Shown: piece by piece, positions 32,937 through 43,129 of the stretch | Position numbering within the stretch: position 1 is the stretch's first letter | How the letters are laid out: every line of letters starts with the position of its first letter | Assembly: GCF_035046485.1 (NCBI RefSeq) | Contig: NC_085138.1 | Coordinates: 429,399,265 to 429,463,264 of the forward strand | Length of the DNA stretch: 64,000 nt | DNA from: Aedes albopictus | Lineage: Eukaryota > Arthropoda > Insecta > Diptera > Culicidae | Direction of reading: 5' to 3' | Notes under the pieces: generated by a model | The model's input: only the letters and a program-made list of their open reading frames with translations | Databases searched by the model: none | Told to the model about the DNA's origin: nothing | Made by a program: the position numbers and the translations under genes

Positions 32937-35900
32937 AAACCCGTCTGCAGGGGCAGGCGGAAGCACGGTGTACCCCAAAATCCCCTATTATACCCGATTG
33001 TGCTGAGTGTTCACTCGGACAAAGGCAAGTAGAAGACGATGAGTATGTTCATTGCTCCAGCGTCGAAATCAGTGAACATTTTCTCAAAATTGATAATGAT
33101 GATAGGCCCTTCGTAAAAGTAGACATTTTAAATGTACCCCTGATTGGCTTGCTCGATAGTGGAGCCAACCGCAGCATCCTAGGTTCAGGAACAGATGCTC
33201 TCCTGAAAGCTTGTAAACTTCGTTTACAGCCCGTAAGTATAGATATTACGACCGCTAGTGGTCAGAAGTTAGACGTTTCAGGGTGTGTAGAGTTGCCAGT
33301 AACGTTCGGTGGAGTAACGAAGATTCTTTCGGCTCTTGTAATACCATCCGTCAGACGAAAATTGATTCTGGGCTCGGACTTCTGGAAATCCTTCGGGATA
33401 GTGCCTTCGATATTGTCCGAGGACAACAGAGGATCTGTTGAGGAACTCCAAGATCATGACGAAACTCCATTTTTATCCCAACATCAATTGAAGATGTTGG
33501 AAGAGGTCAAACAGTTATTCAAACCTGCAAAAGAGGGAGAACTAGAAACAACGTCGATGATCAGTCATCGCATAGAGTTGTCAGAAGAGACCAAAAAGCT
33601 CCCTCCGGTGCGAATAAACCCGTTTCCGACCTCCCCCAGTAGACAAGAAAAAATCAACCAGGAACTTGATAATATGTTACAGTGCGGCATTATAGAACGG
33701 TCCTACAGTGACTGGGCACTCCGCCTTGTACCAGTTGACAAGCCGGATGGATCGGTCAGGCTATGTCTAGACGCGAGGAAACTGAATGAGCGAACTGTCC
33801 GAGACTCTTACCCTCTCCCACACGCAGATAGAATACTGAGCCGTCTTGGCCCGAGTCGTTATATCACGACAATAGACTTGTCAAAAGCGTTTCTGCAGGT
33901 TCCGTTGCATCCACGGTCCCGAAAATTCACTGCGTTCTCTGTGTTGGGTAGAGGGTTGTTCCAGTTCACTCGGATGCCCTTCGGCCTAGCCAACAGTCCA
34001 GCAACCTTGTCAAGGTTGATGGACCGGGTATTGGGCGGGAGTGAACTGGAACCAAACGTATTCGTTTACCTCGATGATATCATCGTGGTAAGCAATACGT
34101 TTGAAGAGCACCTGGACAAGCTCAGAGAGTTGGCGCGGAGACTCAAAGCCGCGAATTTGTCCATTAATCTGGAAAAGTCTAAATTTTGTGTACCCGAAGT
34201 TCCCTATTTGGGATATATTCTTAGCCGAACGGGGCTTCGTCCAAACCCAGATCGGGTCGAAGCTATCGTAAACTTTGAGAGACCCAAATCCCTTCGCGCA
34301 CTGAGGAGATTTCTGGGCATGTCCAACTACTACCGTCGTTTCATTGCGACATTTAGCGAGGTTGTACGTCCTTTGACCGATTTGCTCAAAAATCAACCGA
34401 AAACGATTAAATGGAGTGAATCAGCAGAAAACGCCTTTGTAAAGATAAAGGAGTTACTTATTAGCGCCCCGATATTGACCAACCCGGACTTTTCGAAACC
34501 GTTTAGCATTCACTGCGATGCTAGCGATTCCGCAATCGCAGGCGTGTTGACTCAGGCCTATGAGAACACGGAAAAACCAGTTGCCTACTTCTCACAGAAG
34601 TTGGGGACAACCCAACAGCGCTATGCGGCAACCGAGAAGGAAGCCCTGGCAGTCTTAAAGTCACTGGAAAAGTTTAGATGCTATATTGAAGGGTCGAGGT
34701 TCACGGTGATCACCGATGCCTCGGCATTAACATTTATTCTTCGAAGCAGCTGGAAGACTTCGTCTCGGCTTAGCAGATGGAGTCTCGAGTTGCAAAAACA
34801 TGATATGGAAATCAAGCATCGTAAGGGCGTGGACAATGTAGTGCCTGACGCTCTGTCCAGAGCTGTAGAGGAGGTCAGTGCCAAGTCCGTGAAGTCCGAT
34901 TGGTATAATTTTATGATTCAGAAAGTTCAGGAGGAACCGGAAAGTTATAAGGATTTCCGGGTTGAGAACGGTATCCTCAAGAAGTTTGTGTCCAGCCCGG
35001 ACAATGTCGACTATAGATTCGAATGGAAGGTCTGCGTACCGACCGTGCTAAGAGAGAAAGTGTTGTATGAAGAACACGATGAGGCCTTGCACTTAGGGTA
35101 CGAGAAAACCCTCGCGAGAGTTCGGAGAAAGTTCTATTGGCCTCACATGCCTAAGGAAATTAAGGCCTACGTGCAAAAATGCCGTATTTGCCAAGAAAGT
35201 AAACCTAGCAATAAGTCCCAGCATCCGGTGATGGGCCAACAGCGAATTACTACAAAACCTTTCCAGATTATTGCCCTCGATTTTATACAGTCGCTTCCAA
35301 GAAGCAAAGCTGGAAACTGCCACCTTCTGGTGGTAATGGATCTTTTTTCAAAATACTGTTTGTTGTTCCCACTGCGAAAGATTTCATCTTCCCAGGTGAA
35401 TAAGATCCTCGAGGAAAGCTGGTTGCGCAGATATGCCGTACCAGAATGCCTAATTTCGGATAACGCTTCGACGTTTCTATCCAAAGAATTCAAGGCACTC
35501 CTCGAAAAGTTCCGAATACAACACTGGACAAACTCTAGGCACCATTGCCAAGCCAATCCGGTCGAGAGACTCAACAGAACCATAAATGCGTGTATTCGTA
35601 GTTACGTTCGCTCCGACCAAACCCTTTGGGACACCCGCGTATCGGAAATAGAGTACGTTTTGAACAGTACTCCTCACAGTTCAACAGGTTTTTCCCCATA
35701 CAAAATTATCTTTGGCCACGAAGCAATTGGAAGAGGAGATGAACATCGCGTGGACCGAGACGAAAAAGATGTTTCGGATCAACAAAGACTAGACAATAAA
35801 TTAAAACTTGATAAGTATATTCGTGACCTTGTTGTCAAGAATTTACAAAAACAACATGAAAAAAATTCACACTATTACAATTTACGTCGTAAGAAACCTG

Positions 35901-36106
35901 CTCCGGTGTACGACGTCGGCCAAAGAGTGCTGAAGAGGAACTTTCAGCAATCTTCTGCGGTTGATAAGTTCAACGCTAAACTGGCTCCGTGCTATAGCCC
36001 GTGTGTCGTCAAAGCCCGGGTAGGTACCAGTTCCTACGACTTGGTTGATGAGTCTGGGAAACCTCTTGGCATCTTCTCCTCCGCCGATCTAAAACCCTGC
36101 ACCTGA
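32909..36106 (+). CDS. Pol polyprotein: protease, RT, RNase H, integrase
   Basis: Open for 1065 codons in the -1 frame relative to gag, overlapping gag by 28 bases. It is expected as a Gag-Pol fusion; the ATG at 32909 is probably not used. Protease: LLDSGANRS near residue 82. RT: FTRMPFGLANSPAT, then YLDDIIVVS near residue 385. RNase H: HCDASDSAIAG near 535 and TDASALTF near 605. Integrase: an HHCC zinc region near 720-760 (KCRICQESKP), then the three catalytic acidic residues in ALDFIQSL, LISDNASTF and NPVERLNRT. No stops or frameshifts are seen and all key motifs are kept. Confidence 0.92.
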   Translation: MSVLCKKRIKTRLQGQAEARCTPKSPIIPDCAECSLGQRQVEDDEYVHCSSVEISEHFLKIDNDDRPFVKVDILNVPLIGLLDSGANRSILGSGTDALLKACKLRLQPVSIDITTASGQKLDVSGCVELPVTFGGVTKILSALVIPSVRRKLILGSDFWKSFGIVPSILSEDNRGSVEELQDHDETPFLSQHQLKMLEEVKQLFKPAKEGELETTSMISHRIELSEETKKLPPVRINPFPTSPSRQEKINQELDNMLQCGIIERSYSDWALRLVPVDKPDGSVRLCLDARKLNERTVRDSYPLPHADRILSRLGPSRYITTIDLSKAFLQVPLHPRSRKFTAFSVLGRGLFQFTRMPFGLANSPATLSRLMDRVLGGSELEPNVFVYLDDIIVVSNTFEEHLDKLRELARRLKAANLSINLEKSKFCVPEVPYLGYILSRTGLRPNPDRVEAIVNFERPKSLRALRRFLGMSNYYRRFIATFSEVVRPLTDLLKNQPKTIKWSESAENAFVKIKELLISAPILTNPDFSKPFSIHCDASDSAIAGVLTQAYENTEKPVAYFSQKLGTTQQRYAATEKEALAVLKSLEKFRCYIEGSRFTVITDASALTFILRSSWKTSSRLSRWSLELQKHDMEIKHRKGVDNVVPDALSRAVEEVSAKSVKSDWYNFMIQKVQEEPESYKDFRVENGILKKFVSSPDNVDYRFEWKVCVPTVLREKVLYEEHDEALHLGYEKTLARVRRKFYWPHMPKEIKAYVQKCRICQESKPSNKSQHPVMGQQRITTKPFQIIALDFIQSLPRSKAGNCHLLVVMDLFSKYCLLFPLRKISSSQVNKILEESWLRRYAVPECLISDNASTFLSKEFKALLEKFRIQHWTNSRHHCQANPVERLNRTINACIRSYVRSDQTLWDTRVSEIEYVLNSTPHSSTGFSPYKIIFGHEAIGRGDEHRVDRDEKDVSDQQRLDNKLKLDKYIRDLVVKNLQKQHEKNSHYYNLRRKKPAPVYDVGQRVLKRNFQQSSAVDKFNAKLAPCYSPCVVKARVGTSSYDLVDESGKPLGIFSSADLKPCT
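32924..32960 (+). promoter_or_regulatory. programmed -1 ribosomal frameshift site with hairpin
   Basis: The heptamer A AAA AAC (32924-32930) is in the correct phase of gag (gcA AAA AAC), three bases before the gag TAA. Ten bases downstream, CCGTCTGC (32941-32948) pairs with GCAGGCGG (32953-32960) over eight pairs with a four-base AGGG loop. Slipping back one base joins gag to the open pol frame without a stop. Spacing is slightly longer than the usual 5-9 bases. A pseudoknot partner was not established. Confidence 0.85.
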
Positions 36107-36747
36107 AAAGAAAAGAGAAAGAAACGAAACAGCGAAACGAACTAGATAGATTTTGAAATTTTGCCCGAACGAAAGGGACATAAGTAGGATACTTAGCCTG
36201 CAAAGTGGATTAATCAGTTTCCATGGGACTGCAGACCAGAGGAACACTGTAAAAGAAAAAAAAATAGATGAATGAAGCACGGGCATCTCAAGCGGTAGTA
36301 AACAAACCCATAAACAATCAGCATCTTGCGAAAAATGTACTTACCGAGAAACTAAATCCTCTTGATCTTCGGAATATTTATCCATGATGATTTCCTTAAC
36401 GAACACTGAATGGCAACAAAACCGGCAAAGGAATAATTACACAAGGAAGTCCATCGTTTAGAGCGCTCGCAAATGATAAATTTTCCGCGGATTGATTCGA
36501 TTTGTTTTGATAAGAGCCAGTGGACGGAAGAAACAGTCTGACAGCTGGGTGGGTACTCAACATAGATGAGTGCCGTGCTAGACAAATAGAGTAACTGAGC
36601 ATGTTGTCGCGCTCGCGTATTTTCGACAATGCGAGTCTAATAAAAAAACAAATTGAGCAGGAATGATTTGATGCCGATTGTTGTAATATTAGACTCTACT
36701 GAAAACCTATTACGTTTCAACAATATGTTTCCAATCTTTTCTCACCC
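36107..36747 (+). other. non-coding region between pol and the 3' LTR
   Basis: About 640 bp with no long ORF; in particular no env gene. Only short minus-strand ORFs occur and they have no signature. Confidence 0.6.
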
Positions 36748-36761
36748 GGACGGGGAGGTAT
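36748..36761 (+). promoter_or_regulatory. polypurine tract
   Basis: GGACGGGGAGGTAT lies directly before the 3' LTR. A purine-rich run in this place primes plus-strand DNA synthesis in LTR retrotransposons. It is short and has one interrupting C. Confidence 0.6.
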
Positions 36762-38462
36762 TGTAACCGATGGTTCCATAATTTTGAAATTGTGACTCCA
36801 TCACAATAATAATAAATAATTATTCCTAGATGCGACCCTGAGCTATGCTCAAACCGAGATGCGAGAATTCTCTCGCGCTCTCACTCTCCCACTTACCCAC
36901 ACCTTTATGCGGTAGCACTCACCCTAGCCCGGAGAATTTATTAACAGCGGTTTGAGCACCGGCAAAAGATACTCAGCCGAGATTCGAAGTAGATCCATAG
37001 GCAAAGCAAGGTACGAAGGAACTCATAAAATACGAATGATATTCGGCAATTTCGGGATTGCTCGGATTCTTATGAATAGTTTTAAGGCCCGTGCTCGGCA
37101 TTCTTACACTACCAAATTATTACTGTCCGGGACGTACAAGGGAGCAGTTAGTGCGCGCCGTGTATAGCTGCTCATGGTTCGTGGAAAGCACGACATTGAA
37201 GTGTAGTACATTTTCTTAACATTTTGTGTGATTTTGAATTTTAGGTCTTGTGCGGTGAAAAATGTTTAAAACCTCAAACATTAGTACGATATTAGTAGGA
37301 GTTAGTTAAGCAAATCAAAGTGGTTAGTAGTGGTTAGTCAAAAAAAATCAATATAAAGCTAATTTTCTATTGTTTGTTAAACTAGGGTAGTGGAACATAT
37401 TATCATCCCACTCGAAATAACTATATAGTAGTGAAAGTGACACGAAAACGAAAAAGGTAAAATTTGATAAGCAAATTATTACTATTTGTATGACAAAAGG
37501 GTGGTTTTGCGGTAAAACGGAAAAACGTGACAAATTTGGTAATGGTTGTGGTAGGTCCACAAAAGGGCCTTTTTCTTTTGTCTTTCGACCAGTTTTGTTC
37601 GGACGCCATCACTATTCCCGAACAAAGGACCCCGGACAGAAACCCGAGCGTGGGTCCAGCGAGAAGCCATTTTGCCCAGCTGCCAAAACCCACAACCGAA
37701 GCCAACGGACACATGGATGGACAATCCCCCTACCATACTCTTGGCTATCACTCCGACCACCTTTGGGAAGTTCGCCGATAGTGCTTCAGGCCCCCGGCCG
37801 GAATCGGGAACTTCGCCACTTGGACTCCTGGTTGAGACCCTCGGCCACTGCTGAGATTTCCGTCAACCGTTTCCAGGCTATAACGCCCACAACCGGTATC
37901 GCCACTGAAATCCTCCATCAACCCGGAAGCTGTTCACCGCCGGCCCGCCCTGGCGCCGCCGCAGTCCTGCACTACCACCAACGAGACACGCACCGACCAA
38001 AATACCAAAAACCCAAAACCCAAACCGCAAGTACATTGTGACGTCACATAATTTGTTTGTAATTGCCATGGCCAAATTGTATGTATAATTGTAATCCTAG
38101 GTAAAATTGTTTAGTTAATATATCGCTATGCATGTATATTTGCTCGTTCAAATTCATTATGAAGTGTAAGAAGAATTACTACGTTTCTATTTTGTTCCGT
38201 AATTTCGAACCCACAAAGGGGTTTTTCATGCCTTTCTCCCCTGTGCGTTCCAATTAGAAATCTTTTTGTAGTGTTGCCTTTGAGTTTTCAAATCATAAGA
38301 AAGTGTTATTGAGTTCCGTTGATCGTTGTTATGCTGTTGGATTTACCTTAAAAGTGAGTTCCTTCTGGAGGTGAATTCTGTGTGTGCTTAGGAGTTTGTT
38401 GTACCGATTTCACTTCAACCGACCCTGGAGATTTCCGCTGAGCATAGTTCAGGGGGGTTATA
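36762..38462 (+). repeat. 3' long terminal repeat
   Basis: 1701 bp, matching the 5' LTR at every position I compared except two single-base differences. It is followed directly by the ATGC duplication and then by the resumed ORF2 frame of the host LINE. Confidence 0.92.
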
Positions 38463-40088
38463 ATGCACTCAACGCATAATGCGAGCCTAGAGGTCCTGGC
38501 AGGGGTGAAACCTCTCCAGAACCGATTCTGGGAACTCTCGCTAAGGTTACTTATCAAGTGTGGAGTGAGCAACACACTTGTCATTGAAAACTTCGAAGAA
38601 ATGCTCAGTCTGAACACTCAATCAAAATTCATGAGAATCTATCTGTTCTACATGTCATCTGACATAAGCCTACCAAGTTATAATCCTCCTCGTGTACACT
38701 TCACTAATGACAGTTCCTCTGTTAAATACGATCTGTCCATGAAACAAGCTATTCATGGAATACCAGATCAACTTCGATGTCTATCTATTCCTCGCATTTT
38801 TAACGAAAAGTACCAAAATGTCAATTCCTGTAAGAGATTCTTCACTGATGGGTCTCGCATAAATGGATCCACTGGTTTCGGTGTCTTCAATGAAAATTTC
38901 ACCGCCTTCCGCAAACTTCAGGAACCTTGTTCGGTTTATGTTGCTGAGCTGGCAGCAATCAATTTCGCTTTGGGGATGATTTCCAACATGCCCGTAGACC
39001 AATTCTTCATCTTCTCGGATAGCCTTAGTTCGATTGAGGCACTCCGGTCGATGAAACCTGTAAAACATCCATCTTACTTTCTTACAAAAATAAGGGAGCA
39101 GATGGGTGCACTGGTCGAAAGATCCTACAAGATTACCTTTGTATGGGTCCCCTCACATTGCTCAATTTATGGCAATGAGAAGGCGGACTCTCTCGCAAAG
39201 GTGGGCGCACAGGAAGGTGAGATCTATGATAGAAGAATTTCACATGATGAATTTTTCCATTTTGTTCGCCAGAGTTCTCTTCAAAGTTGGCAAAATGATT
39301 GGCGAGATGGCCAGCTGGGACGGTGGTTACATTCCATTATTCCTAATGTTTCTTTGCGAGTGTGGTGGTATGGTCTGGATGTAAGTCGCAATTTCATTCG
39401 CGTGATGTCAAGACTTATGTCCAACCATTACTCGCTAGACGCGCATTTACACAGGATTAACCTCGCGTTGAGCAATGTTTGTACTAAGTGCGGTTCCGGT
39501 TATGATGACATCGACCACGTAGTTTGGCAATGCCCGGATAATGACGCCTCCAGAGCACTACTTTTGGATACCCTTGAGGCCCGAGGTAGACAACCCTTTG
39601 TTCTTGTGAGAGATGTGTTGGGGACCCGCGATGTCACATATATGGGATGTATTTTCGACTTTCTTCGCTCTGCTGGTATAAAAGTTTAATTCGCTTGTGT
39701 TTTCTTCTCCAGTTTTTTTTTCTCTGTTTTGTCCTCTTTGTGTTACCAAGCTACTCCTGGCCATCCGGAAGACCAAGTCCCACAACAAGTTGGTACGAAC
39801 ACCACAAGGCACCGAATTCGCTAGCAAGATGCGATTTACCCCCGGATGAGCAGCAGTGAAACCTTTGGCCCAATCCTTACCCTGTCCATCCCTCAAAATG
39901 TGACCTTCTAACCTCGAGCTGCCACGAGTACCCTGGCTTCCACCCATTACTAACAGATATCATTAAAAAGTTATTACTATGTATAGTGTATACTATTAAG
40001 TACAAAGAAAGATCTTCGGCTCCGTAAAGCGTTATACGCGATTGAGCCCCAAATAAATGAACTAGTTAAAAAAAAAAACACAAGTTCA

Positions 40089-40345
40089 GGAGTGATCATT
40101 ATTGAGTCATGGGAAGATTATGTTTTGCTTTGTATGCTGCATCTAACCATATCTAGGATGGCGCAGATAAAGTGCCCCACACAATGCATACGTTTGCGTG
40201 TGCGTGACAGTAATTTGACAGATTTCCCATGGGAAAACTGTCAAATAAACGCAAACCTCGACGGAACGGACGCTATGTGTTCCAGGCTTAAGAAGGCATG
40301 CGGCTGGCAACCGACAGGTCTCGAGTTCTAATCCGGATTTAGGTA
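40089..40345 (+). repeat. repeat R, copy 1, right part, with tRNA-like segment
   Basis: Continues repeat R after the LINE. It matches copy 2 (inverse of 50210-50350) on both sides of an extra block at about 40159-40290. The shared part contains GATGGCGCAGATA and GGTCTCGAGTTCTAATCCGG, which resemble A and B boxes of a tRNA. The extra block contains an inner palindrome, TTTGACAGATTTCCCATGGGAAA and its partner, so it is probably a small MITE. Confidence 0.6.
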
Positions 40346-40649
40346 ATTTTATGTGTAATTCTTATTTCATAATAAGTGTTCTCAATATGAGAGCAAGTAA
40401 TTACTCTCGTGAGAGTTCAACATTTTTGCATTTTATTTATTTTCAGCCATTTTTGCCAAAGCTTAATAACAACTTTCTTGTACATTTGTAAAACGCTATG
40501 AACAACAAAAAATTAAGTTGGTGCACAACATGATGCTTTATAACTTCTCCAAATTTGTGTGAACAAAACCCGAACATAGGTTGTACGTGAAAATAATTCA
40601 AATGTTATTCAACATTATGCTGAATTAATTCGTCATAATGGTGCCTGCT
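40346..40649. other. intergenic, no feature recognised
   Basis: AT-rich, no gene or clear repeat. It may be the body of a SINE headed by the tRNA-like segment on its left, but no second copy in the window confirms this. Confidence 0.3.
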
Positions 40650-42025
40650 AAATGAGTGATTGTTAGTTGGGAAGGACGTATACTATCACCGCTTCTGTTC
40701 CTCATCGTAATCGACGAAATCCTGGTACGGTTGCGATTGAGCGTGAACCAAATCGTGGGTTGCTGTGGAAACACATTACCAAGGAGGATGACTTGGAATT
40801 GTCTGATGACGTTACTCTCCTAGCATGCAGAGTAAGCTCGATGACCTTGTTAATCGCTTCTCGGCGCAGGTCTTACCATCAACGTCAACAAGACCAAATC
40901 GTTGGATGTGAACACGGTCAACCCTTCCAGCGTTACGGTAGCTGAACAAGCAGTGGAGAATGTTGAAAGCTTCCAATATCTTGGTAACCAAATGACAGCA
41001 CCTAGATCAACATAAGTGCACGGATCAAGAAGGCGAAGGCTGCTTTTGCGAGTTTAAGAAATGTATGAAAAAAAAACCAGTTTAGTCGACGCACCAAAAT
41101 CCGATTTTCAACTCGAACGTGAAATCTGAGCTTACAGAGAAACAGACGTAACACATAAAACAAATTCCATTAAAAAACATCATCACGAAAACATAACCGC
41201 CAAATCACAGACACACGTAACACTTAGAACAGATTTCGATTCAAATCATAGTCACGGAAACATATTTGCCCAATGCCAAAATGACTGAGTTTGGCCAACC
41301 ATGAACTAGGTGGCGGTAGTGAGCAAACGTCAAACTCGAACAAAAGCGATGCGAGCGCCGCAGGTGAACATTTGGCCAACTATCAAATTTCAAAATCGCC
41401 CGTTAAAGTACTGCACGATGGAAATTATTAGAGTGATACGTCTGTTTGTCTGTGGCCAAATGCTGAGCGTGCTGTGCCAAGCCGGGCTATCACTAGTTGG
41501 TGGTAGGGAGCAAACGTCAAACAGAAGCAAAAACGATGCCAGGGCCAGGACGGCGAATGATCAATCGACCTACTACCGAACATTAGAATCAACCGTTGAA
41601 AAGGTGATCGATGGGAAGCGGGAGGAGTGTGACGTTTGTTTATCTGTGCTGTGCTGCTGTACGCCAGTGAAACTTGGTGTGTATCAGTGGAGAACACTGA
41701 ACGGCTGCAGGTCTTCATCAATAGATGCCTGCGGTATATCATTCGTGCGTAGTGGTCTCACAATTGGATCTCCAACGTGGAGCTCCATCGTCGATGTCGT
41801 CAAAAGCCGTGTGCGACAGAAATTCGGTAGCGAAAGTGGAAGTGGGTCGGCCACACTCTACGCTGGGGCGGAAACGAAACCTGCAAGCAAGAGTTAGATT
41901 GGAACCCAGCAGAGGCAGCAGTCTCAACAATGAAATTAAGCAAGTCGACAGAAATTTGACCTAGGCACAAGTCAAGGCGATAGCGGGCAAGCACTCAGGA
42001 TGGAGATCTTTCAATTCGGCCACCC
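40650..42025 (+). pseudogene. dead non-LTR retrotransposon, RT 3' half and C-terminus
   Basis: Broken plus-strand frames spell the second half of a LINE ORF2. Near 40660-40720 is an LLFLIVIDEILV-like segment. A DDVTLLA motif lies near 40800 and LTINVNKTKSLDVNTVNPSS near 40875. FQYLGNQMT lies near 40975, KKAKAAFASLRN near 41025, and then, after two nested MITEs, ETWCVSVENTERLQVFINRC near 41670. The C-terminal KWKWVGHTLRWGGNETCKQ lies near 41840. It looks like the same family as the fragment at 20945-23370, which supplies the complementary 5' half; they are separate pieces, not one element. Confidence 0.75.
41133..41648. mobile_element. CACAGAC-type MITE pair, one nested in the other
   Basis: Outer ends: CAGAGAAACAGACGTAACAC near 41135 and GACGTTTGTTTATCTGTG ending 41648. 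The inner element, 41206-41454 (249 bp), starts CACAGACACACGTAACACTT and ends GTCTGTTTGTCTGTG. It has an exact duplication GCCAAAT at 41199-41205 and 41455-41461. The outer copy has lost its first bases and its duplication is not clear. This repeats the self-insertion arrangement at 4538-5072. Confidence 0.78.
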
Positions 42026-42148
42026 ACGTAATGACCAATTTCATAATCCTCTGACTTCCATGAGAAATATTTACAAGTTTGTACACTTATTTATTTTCAG
42101 ATTACCTTCCTTATCAAATACTTTGAGTTTTTCGTTTTTTTTCATCGA

Positions 42149-42725
42149 TCATCCCCTGAGTTCTTCTACACAATTGCGTGGTTTACTCTCACAAATGAAG
42201 TACATGTATTTGGTTCGACATTTGTTATCATTCCAGGTCCATCTCTGCTCACGCCGGGGTTCATAAACTATCTGCATGCAGTGTTCGGTCCCATTGTGGT
42301 TGTTCGGCTCTCCCGGTGTCCAATTGGCATACCTGACCAATTGACCATTGGGCATCCAGCTGAATGTCCCTTCCTCCGCTAGATCATTGCCACCGATCCA
42401 GAACGAGCACGCCACATCGCTGAACTTATCCGACCTTTGAACAAACCGGGCCACGGCATCATTCTCGTCACGGCTGGTGATCGTCACCAATTGCATCCCA
42501 AAATAGTTGCAGATCTCACTCGCTTTATACCAGTTTGCCTGGTGAAATAGCAAGGCTTTGATTTCATCGATATCACACCCAATTTATCATCAACGCTTGT
42601 AGCAGTATACTCACTTTAATATTTGGAATTTCGTATTCTTTGCCTGTACTCGACGGTGCACTTTGAACGTGCATATAAGCCCATATCACAATCAGCGAAA
42701 CTAATTTGCGAATTGTACTGGACAT
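42149..42725 (-). CDS. secreted C-type lectin, single domain (CTL1)
   Basis: Two exons: 42615-42725 and 42149-42538, with a 76-nt intron (GTGAGT...TTTCACCAG). About 166 residues. ATG 42725 is chosen because it opens a typical signal peptide (MSSTIRKLVSLIVIWAYMHV). The C-type lectin domain has WIGGNDL, EGTFSW, the EPN sugar-specificity triad (in GEPNN) and WND, the second calcium/sugar ligand set. EPN usually favours mannose-type sugars. The C-terminus adds a cysteine in NCVEE. The protein should be secreted to haemolymph or saliva; a role in immunity or sugar recognition is family knowledge. AATAAA lies on the minus strand near 42095. Confidence 0.9.
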
Positions 42726-42835
42726 GACCACTTCCGACAAAGCAATGTGTATTAACTGAACCAATCATGTTGGGTTCATCCGTTAAAAGCCAAAATCTAT
42801 AAAAGATTCGCAATGTCTTGAAAAGAAAATCCCCG
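42726..42835 (-). promoter_or_regulatory. CTL1 upstream block shared with CTL3
   Basis: On the minus strand, the sequence containing GCGAATCTTTTATAGATTTT and further down TGATTGGTTCAGTTAATA is repeated upstream of the third lectin (46372-46440: GCGAATCTTATATAGATTTG, then TGATTGGTTCAGTTAATA). It includes a TATA-like element and an initiator-like TCAGTT. Their spacing of about 45 bases is longer than usual, so the true start is uncertain. Confidence 0.5.
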
Positions 42836-42878
42836 AGCACGCATCTGATAAGCTATGAACCGCACTATGCTCGATGTT

Positions 42879-43129
42879 ACACACTTAAATTGAATCGCCG
42901 ATCTCAGCCAACGGATTGTCGAGAGTCCAACAGCCGAGAATCCGGTAATAATTTTCACTAAATCTCGGTAAAAGTTCGGCAAAGTTCACCGAGACTCGGT
43001 AATGGTTTACTCGGCAATGGTATCTCGGTAAAAAAAAATACCGAGAATCAGCAAATATTTTACCGAGATATCAGCTGTTGGAGTCTCAATAAACCGTTTA
43101 CCGAGATCAATTTCTGAATTTAAGTGTGT
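42879..43129. mobile_element. MITE ending in ACACACTTAAATT
   Basis: Starts ACACACTTAAATTGAATCGC and ends with the inverse AATTTAAGTGTGT. The interior has repeated (T/C)TCGGTAA and TACCGAGA motifs in both orientations. It lies about 40 bp upstream of the conserved CTL1 upstream block. No clean target duplication was identified. Confidence 0.6.

Larger units (their letters stand above)
28912..38462 (+). mobile_element. complete Ty3-type LTR retrotransposon (9551 bp), young insertion
   Basis: Flanked by the 4-bp duplication ATGC (28908-28911, 38463-38466). Two 1701-bp LTRs differ at only two positions that I could find (about 29069 and 29369). Between them lie a primer-binding site, gag, pol in the -1 frame with order protease-RT-RNase H-integrase, and a polypurine tract. 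There is no env ORF. Length, long LTRs and a lysine-tRNA-like primer site suggest the Osvaldo/Ulysses side of Ty3 elements, but this lineage call is inference. All coding parts look open, so it may still be competent. Confidence 0.93.
26448..39689 (+). pseudogene. ORF2 endonuclease-RT-RNase H, interrupted by LTR element
   Basis: Coding parts are 26448-28911 and 38467-39689, the segments on either side of the LTR element and one ATGC duplication. Together they stay in frame for about 1228 residues. The first ATG is 26448; earlier codons lack an ATG. Order: APE endonuclease (LQWNCHSL, ETWL, LILGDMNAHG, SDHLP); RT (SYRPIAMLS, QFGFRKGKG, FLDIKGAFD, GLPQGSCLSPLLYNF, LADDAV); RNase H (FTDGS, AELAAI, FSDSL, VPSHCSIYGNEKAD); and a C-terminal CTKCG-DDIDHVVWQC zinc motif. 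The break falls after RT. As it stands, the left part ends at a stop just inside the LTR, so no full ORF2 is made. Confidence 0.9.
24415..40088 (+). mobile_element. full-length non-LTR retrotransposon with RNase H, split by an LTR element
   Basis: The 12-bp duplication AACACAAGTTCA lies at 24415-24426 and 40077-40088, and the right copy follows an A tail. An empty site (AACAGAAGTTCA) exists in repeat R copy 2. Removing the 9551-bp LTR element and its 4-bp duplication leaves about 6.1 kb: a 5'UTR, ORF1, ORF2, a 3'UTR with AATAAA at 40051, then poly(A). ORF2 has endonuclease, RT, RNase H and a terminal cysteine-histidine motif, which fits the I/Loner/LOA/R1 group; I do not name the family. Both ORFs have no other break, so it was probably active before it was split. 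Confidence 0.92.
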
